NCBI GenBank assembly: GCA_903872255.1
Contig: CAIQJW010000088.1
Coordinates: forward strand, 1-7,083
Source of the DNA: an uncultured delta proteobacterium
GTDB taxonomy: Bacteria; Desulfobacterota; Syntrophorhabdia; Syntrophorhabdales; Syntrophorhabdaceae
Reading direction: 5' to 3'
Length of the DNA: 7,083 nt
Shown here piece by piece: positions 1 to 4,720 of this stretch. A model generated the notes under the pieces. The model did no database searches and was not told where the DNA came from. It was given only the letters and a program-made list of their open reading frames with translations. The first letter of the stretch is position 1. Every line of letters begins with the position of its first letter. The translations under genes were made by a program, and so were the position numbers.

Positions 1-14
1 AACAAAGACACTGG

Positions 15-32
15 ATCCCGGTAAACCGGGAT
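15..32. repeat. Small palindromic repeat (possible dispersed intergenic element)
   Basis: ATCCCGG (15-21) and CCGGGAT (26-32) form a perfect 7-bp stem around TAAA, which could extend to 8 bp with a 2-nt loop. The flanks, CTGG before and GACGG after, resemble the widespread proteobacterial dispersed palindromes of the type CTGGATTCCCG...CGGGAATGACG. It stands 33 bp upstream of the sirtuin start and has no U-run on either side, so it is a poor intrinsic terminator. Membership in a dispersed family is inferred from resemblance; the palindrome itself is seen directly. Confidence 0.6.
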
Positions 33-65
33 GACGGCTGGCGGGTGGGGTAGAGAGGAGATCAA

Positions 66-836
66 ATGGAGGATCTGATAAAGCGCGTTGCCCGGATGAT
101 CGGCGATGCAAAAAAAATTGTTGTATTCGTGGGGGCGGGCCTCAGCACCGAATCGGGCATACCAGATTTCCGCAGCCCCGGCGGGGTGTGGGACAAATAT
201 GATCCCGAGGATTTTTATTTTCAGAATTTCATCTCAGACCGGTCAAAGCGGGAAAAATACTGGGAAATGGCCACCGAGATGTATGGGGCAATGAAGGATG
301 CGCAACCAAATGCCGGGCATATAGCCGTGGCGGAGCTGGAAAGACTGGGCAAGCTCGATTGCCTTATCACTCAGAATATTGACGGCCTGCATTTTAAGGC
401 TGGCAATTCGGAAAACAAGGTTCTCGAATTGCATGGTACGGCCATGCATGTTTCCTGCCTCGATTGCCGCAAAAGATATGAAAGGGCCCCGATCCAGGAC
501 CGCATCGCAGGCGGAGAAAAGGCACCGGAATGCGATTCATGCGGCGGCCTGCTCAAACCGGCAACGATCTCATTCGGACAGACCATGCCCGAAAGAGAGA
601 CCGCCGAGGCATTCCGGCGTAGTGCCGATTGCGACGTTTTCATCGTGATCGGCTCGTCGCTGGTCGTCTATCCGGCAGCACAGATGCCCGTTGTCGCAAA
701 GCAGTCGGGTGCAAAGCTCGTCATTATAAACCGCGATGAAACCGCCTGTGATAACCGGGCCGATGTCATAATAAAGGGACAGGCGGGGACGATAATGGCG
801 GCCATTTTGAAGGAAGTTAAAGGCGGTAAGGAGTAA
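66..836 (+). CDS. Sir2-family NAD-dependent protein deacetylase (class U-like)
   Basis: Sirtuin that removes acetyl groups from protein lysines using NAD+, giving nicotinamide and O-acetyl-ADP-ribose; cytoplasmic. Visible in order: the NAD-binding GAGLSTESGIPDFR (residues 23-36), TQNIDGLH (102-109), catalytic His123 in ELHGT, a zinc-ribbon cysteine set C131/C134 and C156/C159, ISFGQTMPE (168-176), GSSLVVYPAA (196-205) and IIN (220-222). The last three read very like the Thermotoga class-U enzyme, and the Y-x-x-R signature of class III desuccinylases is not seen, so deacetylation is the likelier activity. At 256 residues it is full length. The ATG has AGGAG at 56-60, five bases upstream. The last two codons (AAG GAG) and the stop TAA fall inside the TAAGGAG heptamer array, so the C-terminus was shaped by that repeat. 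CobB-like naming is possible, but orthology to E. coli cobB is not claimed. Confidence 0.95.
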   Translation: MEDLIKRVARMIGDAKKIVVFVGAGLSTESGIPDFRSPGGVWDKYDPEDFYFQNFISDRSKREKYWEMATEMYGAMKDAQPNAGHIAVAELERLGKLDCLITQNIDGLHFKAGNSENKVLELHGTAMHVSCLDCRKRYERAPIQDRIAGGEKAPECDSCGGLLKPATISFGQTMPERETAEAFRRSADCDVFIVIGSSLVVYPAAQMPVVAKQSGAKLVIINRDETACDNRADVIIKGQAGTIMAAILKEVKGGKE

Positions 837-875
837 GGAGTAAGGAGTAAGGAGTAAGGAGTAAGGAGTAAGGAG
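827..875 (+). repeat. Tandem heptanucleotide repeat, 7 perfect copies of TAAGGAG
   Basis: Seven exact, uninterrupted copies of TAAGGAG, followed by a degenerate partial copy (TAGAG, 876-880). The array starts within the last codons of the sirtuin gene and ends 15 bases before the next gene. Because the unit is 7 nt, frame rotates, but the sirtuin always ends Lys-Glu-stop whatever the copy number: even a single copy would run into TAG at 876. Every unit contains AAGGAG, the anti-Shine-Dalgarno complement. The perfection of the copies suggests recent slippage. Heptanucleotide short tandem repeats of this general sort are known from cyanobacteria and other genomes. Confidence 0.95.
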
Positions 876-890
876 TAGAGGACTCTGGTT

Positions 891-1232
891 ATGAATATTC
901 AGATATTTGGGACGAATAAATGTCAGGGTACTAAGGCGGCGCAGCGTTTTTTCAAGGAGCGCGGGATAAAATTCCAGTATGTTGACCTCAATGTAAAAGG
1001 CCTCAGCAAAGGCGAACTGCAGAGCGTGAAAGCATTGTTTGGGATAGAGAACCTGATAGATACGGAAGGAAAGGAATACGCGAAACGAAACCTGAAGTAC
1101 CTTACGCATGATATAGAAGAAGAACTCCTCAATTATCCTCTACTTTTCAAAACCCCTATCGTTCGCAACGGCTCTAAAGCCACGGTCGGTAACGAACCGG
1201 ATGCTTGGAAGGAGTGGTTAAAGACCGGGTAG
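891..1232 (+). CDS. ArsC/Spx-family thioredoxin-fold protein, single cysteine
   Basis: Small cytoplasmic protein of the arsenate reductase (ArsC)/Spx/YffB superfamily. The 113 residues match the usual family length. Visible: a beta strand, then the active-site-like loop T8-N-K-C11-Q-G-T-K15, helix, strand FQYVDL (28-33), a helical insert (about 38-82) and KTPIVRNG (87-94), where Pro89 is the expected cis-proline of the fold. Cys11 is the only cysteine in the protein, so there is no second thiol in a CxxC, and the arginines that bind arsenate in plasmid-type ArsC cannot be assigned. Genuine arsenate reduction is therefore uncertain; a glutathione/thioredoxin-linked reductase or a regulatory role is equally possible. 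The nearest ribosome binding site is AGAGGA (877-882), eight bases before ATG, just beyond the heptamer array. Same strand as the sirtuin, 54 bp apart, so probably co-transcribed; no arsenic genes are nearby. Confidence 0.85.
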   Translation: MNIQIFGTNKCQGTKAAQRFFKERGIKFQYVDLNVKGLSKGELQSVKALFGIENLIDTEGKEYAKRNLKYLTHDIEEELLNYPLLFKTPIVRNGSKATVGNEPDAWKEWLKTG

Positions 1233-1250
1233 CGGGACTGCGAAAATAAA

Positions 1251-1271
1251 GAAAACGTAGAACGTCTTTTT
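1251..1271. terminator. Possible weak bidirectional terminator between convergent genes
   Basis: In the 37-bp gap between two convergent genes, ACGT (1255-1258) and ACGT (1262-1265) can pair around AGA, and the flanking A-rich left and T-rich right arms extend the stem after one mismatch. A T5 run (1267-1271) follows on the + strand and overlaps the typA stop codon, and an A-run on the other side gives U's on the - strand. The stem is short and AT-rich, so this is tentative. Confidence 0.35.
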
Positions 1272-3090
1272 ACGACTTTTGCCCTGCTATTTTCGATCTT
1301 TTCCGTTCCAGCCCACCGAGAATGGTCTTGCGCAGCCTGATGGATTTTGGCGTGATCTCGACCAGTTCATCATCATTGATATAGGATATACAGTCTTCGA
1401 GGCTCATGTATCGTGCGGGGGTGAGGATAACGGCATCGTCAGAACCGGAAGCCCTCATATTGGTCAGTTTCTTTCCCTTTGCCGGATTGATCACGAGGTC
1501 TGCCTCACGGGTGTGCTCGCCAATGATCTGGCCTCCGTAGACCTTTTCGCCGGGTCCAAGGAATAATTCGCCTCTATCCTGAAGGTTAAACAGGGCATAC
1601 GCGACCGTGGTGCATTCTTCCATAACGACGAGGACGCCATTGTTGCGGTTTTTCATCTCTCCGGCATAGCGGTCATACCCGTCAAAGATATAGTTCATCG
1701 TGCCGGTTCCCTTTGTTTCCGTGAGGAACTGGGAACGAAAACCGATAAGGCCCCGGGTAGGAATACGGTAGCTCAACCGCACAATTCCCTTGTCCTGGTG
1801 CATATTGACCATTATGCCTTTGCGTTTTCCCAGGTTTTCTATCACATTGCCGGAATACTGCTCATCGACATCGATAGTAAGTTCTTCGTACGGTTCCAGG
1901 ATACCGTCTTCTGTCTCCTTGATAATGACCTTTGGCCGGGTGACCTGGAATTCATACCCCTCGCGGCGCATCTTTTCAATGAGGATCGACAGATGCAGTT
2001 CTCCCCTGCCTGAAACCTTGTAGCCGATCGTATCCTCAAGTTCCTCGATAACCAGTGCAACATCGGAAAGTGTCTCGCGCATAAGCCTTTCCCTGATGTG
2101 GCGGGATGTCAGAAAACGTCCTTCTTTTCCTGCGAAGGGAGAATCGTTCGGGATAAAGTTCATCGATATTGTGGGAGGGTCGATGTCGATACCGGGAAGG
2201 GGCGCCGGGTTGTCCGGGTCGGTCAGCGTCTGGCCGATCGTAATGGATTCCATGCCTGCCACAGCGACAATTTCACCCGTCCCTGCGATCTGGGTCTCTG
2301 CCATTCCACTTCCCTTAAAGCGGTACACTTTTGTGATTCGTGCCGGGGAAGAGGGGATACCCTCGGTTGCAATGATGACGTCTTTATTCAGGTTGAGGAC
2401 ACCGGACGTGATCTTGCCTATCGCGAGCCTGCCAAGAAAAGGAGAATAGGACAGGGAGCTTACGAGCATCTGGAGCGCAGCTTCAGGATTGCCGATCGGA
2501 GGCGGGACCGCGTCAATGATCATATCGAAAAGCGGGATCATTGAAGATGCGGGAACCGCATGATCGAGCGTTGCGTAGCCGGCTTTTGCAGATGTGTATA
2601 TGATCGGAAAATCAAGGATGTCATCGGGTGCATCGAGCTTCACAAATAAGTCGAACACCTGGTCGACGACCCAGTCGCACCGGGCGGCAGGCTTGTCGAT
2701 CTTGTTGATCACGACGATGACCGGTAATTTAAGGCCCAGCGCCTTTTTCAGTACAAACCGCGTCTGCGGCATCGGCCCTTCTGCGGCATCTACAAGAAGC
2801 AGTACGCCATCCGCCATCTTGAGCACCCGCTCGACCTGCCCTCCAAAATCGGCGTGTCCCGGGGTGTCGATGATGTTTATAAAGTGGTCTTTATACAAGA
2901 ATGAGCCGTTCTTCGACGAGATCGTTATGCCGCGTTCGCGCTCGAGGTCCATGGAATCCATAAGGCGTTCCTCGACGACTTCATTGTCGCGGAACATACC
3001 GCTTTGCCTGAAGAATTGGTCCACAAGCGTGGTCTTCCCATGGTCGACATGGGCGATAATCGCAATATTCCTGATCTTATTTTGTTCCAT
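1270..3090 (-). CDS. typA: Translational GTPase TypA/BipA
   Basis: Ribosome-associated GTPase of the elongation factor family (EF-G/LepA relatives), cytoplasmic, acting on the 70S/50S ribosome; in E. coli it supports 50S assembly and growth at low temperature and under stress. The 606 residues are the normal full length. GTPase motifs: AHVDHGKTT (13-21, P-loop), RGIT (53-56, switch I), DTPGH (75-79), NKID (129-132) and SAK (167-169), followed by the domain-2 beta barrel, an EF-G domain III/V-like region and the TypA-specific C-terminal domain containing RIPTRGLIGFRSQFLT and the GEKVYGGQIIGEHTR stretch. The start fits the canonical N-terminus (KIRNIAIIAHVDHGKTT), yet the 20 bases upstream are pyrimidine-rich with no recognisable Shine-Dalgarno. 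A cold-shock gene lies 58 bp upstream on the same strand, separated by a hairpin; there is too little space after the hairpin for an independent promoter. Confidence 0.97.
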   Translation of the reverse strand: MEQNKIRNIAIIAHVDHGKTTLVDQFFRQSGMFRDNEVVEERLMDSMDLERERGITISSKNGSFLYKDHFINIIDTPGHADFGGQVERVLKMADGVLLLVDAAEGPMPQTRFVLKKALGLKLPVIVVINKIDKPAARCDWVVDQVFDLFVKLDAPDDILDFPIIYTSAKAGYATLDHAVPASSMIPLFDMIIDAVPPPIGNPEAALQMLVSSLSYSPFLGRLAIGKITSGVLNLNKDVIIATEGIPSSPARITKVYRFKGSGMAETQIAGTGEIVAVAGMESITIGQTLTDPDNPAPLPGIDIDPPTISMNFIPNDSPFAGKEGRFLTSRHIRERLMRETLSDVALVIEELEDTIGYKVSGRGELHLSILIEKMRREGYEFQVTRPKVIIKETEDGILEPYEELTIDVDEQYSGNVIENLGKRKGIMVNMHQDKGIVRLSYRIPTRGLIGFRSQFLTETKGTGTMNYIFDGYDRYAGEMKNRNNGVLVVMEECTTVAYALFNLQDRGELFLGPGEKVYGGQIIGEHTREADLVINPAKGKKLTNMRASGSDDAVILTPARYMSLEDCISYINDDELVEITPKSIRLRKTILGGLERKRSKIAGQKS

Positions 3091-3110
3091 AAGGGATAAA
3101 GGGAAGTTTG

Positions 3111-3136
3111 TAAGGCCCGGTTTTACCCGGGCCTTA
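3111..3136 (-). terminator. GC-rich hairpin between csp and typA (terminator/attenuator or mRNA-processing element)
   Basis: TAAGGCCCGG (3111-3120) and CCGGGCCTTA (3127-3136) form a perfect 10-bp stem with a 6-nt loop. On the - strand it follows the csp stop by 12 bases and precedes typA by 20. After the stem the transcript continues ACAAACTTCCC, without a U-run, so it is not a textbook intrinsic terminator in either direction. It may cause partial termination, or stabilise the 3' end of the csp message while letting typA be read through. Confidence 0.6.
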
Positions 3137-3148
3137 GGTTGGTCTGTT

Positions 3149-3349
3149 TTATGCCTTTGCTACGTTTGATGCGGCGGGGCCTTTCGGGCCGCTGACAACA
3201 TCAAAGGTAACTGCATCGCCTTCGGATAATGATTTAAAACCACTACCCTGAATGGCTGAATAATGAACGAACACGTCTGTGCCGTCATCACCGGTGATAA
3301 AACCAAAACCTTTGGACTCGTTGAACCATTTCACAGTTCCTTTTGCCAT
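3149..3349 (-). CDS. Cold-shock domain protein (CspA family)
   Basis: Single-domain RNA/ssDNA-binding protein acting as an RNA chaperone in the cytoplasm. At 66 residues it is exactly one five-stranded OB-fold cold-shock domain. It shows the nucleic-acid binding motifs KGFGFIT (13-19, RNP1) and VFVHY (26-30, RNP2), with the aromatic platform W8, F15, F17, F27 and H29, plus the family ending GPKGPAASNV. The start is secured by GGAGG (3360-3364, complement strand), ten bases before ATG. Cold induction cannot be assumed, since many Csp paralogues are constitutive. It is the upstream partner of typA; its 5' side faces the divergent hydrolase gene across 193 bp, where its promoter must lie. Confidence 0.96.
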   Translation of the reverse strand: MAKGTVKWFNESKGFGFITGDDGTDVFVHYSAIQGSGFKSLSEGDAVTFDVVSGPKGPAASNVAKA

Positions 3350-3359
3350 ACTGATGAAA

Positions 3360-3384
3360 CCTCCGTGATAGAATGTGGAATATA
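3360..3384 (-). promoter_or_regulatory. Possible csp -10 element and ribosome binding site
   Basis: Reading the - strand, TATATT (3384-3379) matches five of six bases of a sigma70 -10 box, and GGAGG (3364-3360) is the ribosome binding site of the cold-shock gene. No convincing -35 sits 16-18 bp upstream: the best candidate, TTGTCT at 3410-3405, is 20 bp away. The ribosome binding site is solid; the promoter call is weak. Confidence 0.35.
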
Positions 3385-3438
3385 AAGGAACTGCGCTATG
3401 GGACAGACAACAAAAATGAAATTCCTGTGGTATGTGAC

Positions 3439-3451
3439 GAACAGCTTGTTC
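3439..3451. promoter_or_regulatory. GAACA-N3-TGTTC palindrome, possible operator
   Basis: A perfect 5+5 inverted repeat, GAACA GCT TGTTC, lies in the divergent region between the cold-shock gene and the hydrolase, about 90 bp upstream of the hydrolase's first ATG. Twelve bases after the first TTGTTCC (3446-3452) comes a second TTGTTCC (3458-3464) that runs into the palindrome TTCCGGAA (3461-3468). Such symmetry in an intergenic region is compatible with a dimeric repressor site, but no regulator gene is adjacent. The half-site spacing is one base longer than the Gram-positive LexA box. Confidence 0.3.
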
Positions 3452-3542
3452 CTTCCTTTGTTCCGGAAGCGATTATCGCATAAAAATTACCTAAGTGCAA
3501 GAGATAATTTAGTGCCGGACAGGCAGAAATTAAGGAATATCA

Positions 3543-4424
3543 ATGTTTTTCCTTGATATGCAACGCATATTTCCCTTAATCTTTCAGGAAGCACGTCATA
3601 AAATGTTAGACCATGAGGGGATCCAGGGCATGACTGATTTTGATAAGGGGCTCGAACTGTACGACAGGCCGGAGATCCTTTACCGCCTTTTTTTCCCCAG
3701 GCGCGAGACCGCTGCCGATACGGATAATGCCCGGAATCATTATGTTGATGTGGCTCCCGGGGTTGCGATCTGCTGCCGTTTTTTTATGTTCAGTAATGAC
3801 GCACCCAATATTATTTACTTTCATGGGAATGGAGAGATCGCAGCGGATTATGACTACGTTGCTCCGGTTTATGCGCAATACGGTCTGAATTTATTTGTGG
3901 CTGATTACAGGGGATACGGGGGAAGCAGCGGGAACCCGACGTGTACCGCGATGATCGAGGATGCCCACCCTGTTTTTCGCTATTTCCGGGACCATGTCAA
4001 GGAAGCTGGATATACGGGAGATATTTTCGCAATGGGGCGTTCGCTGGGAAGCGCTCCCGCAATAGAACTTGCCTACCACTACCAGGAGGAATTCAGGGGG
4101 CTTGTCATAGAAAGCGGTTTTGCGACGGCCCGCAATCAAATAGGGCGTCTGGGGGTGGAATACCTTTTCGACGATGTGGAAGAGCCGGTCGGTTTTGGAA
4201 ATGACCTGAAAATACGGGAAGTGAAGGTACCAACCCTTATAATTCACGGGGAATGGGACGAGATAATCCCGGCAGCGGAAGGCCGGCAATTATATGAACT
4301 ATCAGGGGCACAGGAAAAATTCTCCTTGTTTGTCCCTCATGCCGGTCATAATGACATTATGTACCACGGAATGGAACAATATATGGATGCCGTGCGGTCT
4401 TTTGCCGGGAGATACACAAAATAA
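3543..4424 (+). CDS. Serine alpha/beta hydrolase (BEM46/ABHD13-like)
   Basis: Alpha/beta-fold hydrolase, probably an esterase or thioesterase of unknown substrate. Numbered from the first ATG (293 residues): oxyanion-hole motif HGNG (94-97), YRGYGGSSG (122-130), nucleophile Ser167 in GRSLGS, acid Asp239 in HGEWDEIIP, and His269 in AGHND complete the catalytic triad. The order and spacing fit the BEM46/ABHD13 type. No cleavable signal peptide is evident, so it is likely cytoplasmic. The start is uncertain: ATG 3543 has AAGGA six bases upstream, but the first 29 residues look unlike the family, and ATG 3630 (MTDFDKGLELYDRPE, preceded by GAGGGG) would give a 264-residue protein beginning at the conserved part. 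I report the longer form but regard 3630 as equally likely. It is flanked by a divergent csp and, 296 bp downstream, a transporter gene; a functional link is not evident. Confidence 0.85.
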   Translation: MFFLDMQRIFPLIFQEARHKMLDHEGIQGMTDFDKGLELYDRPEILYRLFFPRRETAADTDNARNHYVDVAPGVAICCRFFMFSNDAPNIIYFHGNGEIAADYDYVAPVYAQYGLNLFVADYRGYGGSSGNPTCTAMIEDAHPVFRYFRDHVKEAGYTGDIFAMGRSLGSAPAIELAYHYQEEFRGLVIESGFATARNQIGRLGVEYLFDDVEEPVGFGNDLKIREVKVPTLIIHGEWDEIIPAAEGRQLYELSGAQEKFSLFVPHAGHNDIMYHGMEQYMDAVRSFAGRYTK

Positions 4425-4504
4425 TTTCCTGAGTGATATAATCCATGAGCAAAATTGAAATATCGGCCATACCTCATTTTTAATTCTCCCATGTAACATT
4501 TCAG

Positions 4505-4525
4505 TTTCCGGAAATCTTCCGGAGG
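4505..4525. promoter_or_regulatory. Two TTCCGGA sites one helical turn apart, possible operator
   Basis: TTTCCGGAAA (4505-4514) is a perfect 10-bp palindrome, and CTTCCGGAGG (4516-4525) is a near-palindromic second copy. Their TTCCGGA cores start 11 bp apart, putting both on the same face of the helix. A further palindrome, GCATT-GCA-AATGC (4528-4540), follows. All lie 40-60 bp upstream of the putative -35 for the transporter operon, a reasonable position for an activator. No regulator is encoded next to it, so the function is inferred from position and symmetry only. Confidence 0.3.
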
Positions 4526-4565
4526 CAGCATTGCAAATGCGGGCGCTGAAAAAGCACAAAAAAGG

Positions 4566-4595
4566 TTGACTATGTTAAAAAAAAGGTGGTAAAAA
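4566..4595 (+). promoter_or_regulatory. Possible sigma70 promoter for the small ORF and transporter
   Basis: TTGACT (4566-4571) matches five of six -35 bases. TAAAAA (4590-4595), 18 bp further on, matches four of six -10 bases and is preceded by TGG. If used, transcription would begin at or just after the start of the small ORF at 4598 and give a nearly leaderless message for it. The ribosome binding site at 4584-4589 would then be excluded, so a promoter further upstream is an alternative. Confidence 0.3.
4584..4589 (+). promoter_or_regulatory. Ribosome binding site of the 40-codon ORF
   Basis: AGGTGG lies eight bases upstream of ATG 4598 in an otherwise A-rich context. This near-optimal spacing is the main reason to treat the short reading frame that follows as translated. 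Confidence 0.55.
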
Positions 4596-4597
4596 CC

Positions 4598-4720
4598 ATG
4601 CATAATAAAATAACAAAAAAATCACAAAAACTATGGATGAAAGAAAAAGGGAGCAATCTGGTACGTAACAGCGAGGATGTTTGTTCGTACGCGGATATCA
4701 AAACTGGGGAGGTTTGGTAA
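4598..4720 (+). CDS. Small ORF (40 aa) abutting the MFS transporter; leader peptide or small protein
   Basis: I do not recognise this protein. It begins ATG at 4598, runs 40 codons and ends TAA at 4718-4720, directly followed by the transporter's ATG with no spacer, a typical arrangement for translational coupling. It is hydrophilic and has no membrane segment: a lysine-rich N-terminal half (MHNKITKKSQKLWMKEKG), a more acidic second half with one cysteine (C29), and the ending ADIKTGEVW. It is therefore unlike the membrane-spanning small subunits sometimes found with OFA transporters. Evidence for translation is the AGGTGG ribosome binding site at 4584-4589 and the stop/start junction; conservation has not been tested. 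Its last codons contain the transporter's own ribosome binding site. It could be a regulatory leader, a transporter partner, the remnant of a longer gene, or chance. Confidence 0.5.
   Translation: MHNKITKKSQKLWMKEKGSNLVRNSEDVCSYADIKTGEVW
4661..4690 (+). promoter_or_regulatory. Hairpin just upstream of the transporter ribosome binding site
   Basis: GTACG (4661-4665) pairs with CGTAC (4686-4690), and AAC (4667-4669) with GTT (4683-4685), leaving one bulged T and a 13-nt loop. The structure lies inside the small ORF and ends 15 bases before GGGGAGG (4706-4712), the transporter's ribosome binding site. Ribosomes translating the small ORF would melt it, so it could take part in translational control. 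It is short and may have no role. Confidence 0.3.

Noticed and set aside
827..880. Possible CRISPR-like array
   Set aside because: The units are 7 nt and directly tandem with no spacers; it is a simple-sequence repeat.
570..1109. Long - strand frame (179 codons) across the sirtuin end and the ArsC-like gene
   Set aside because: It is antisense to two well-supported genes and contains the low-complexity peptide produced by reading the TAAGGAG array backwards (repeated LLLTPYS), a common artefact.
2098..2544. + strand frame of 148 codons inside typA
   Set aside because: Antisense shadow of a highly conserved GTPase gene; the peptide shows no recognisable domain.
2594..3169. + strand frame of 191 codons over the 5' part of typA and the csp end
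   Set aside because: Ser/Thr/Arg-rich shadow frame opposite the GTPase domain and running through the intergenic hairpin; no family resemblance.
3438..3452. LexA/SOS box
   Set aside because: Spacing between GAAC and GTTC is five bases instead of four, and neither flanking gene is an SOS gene; kept only as an unspecified palindrome.
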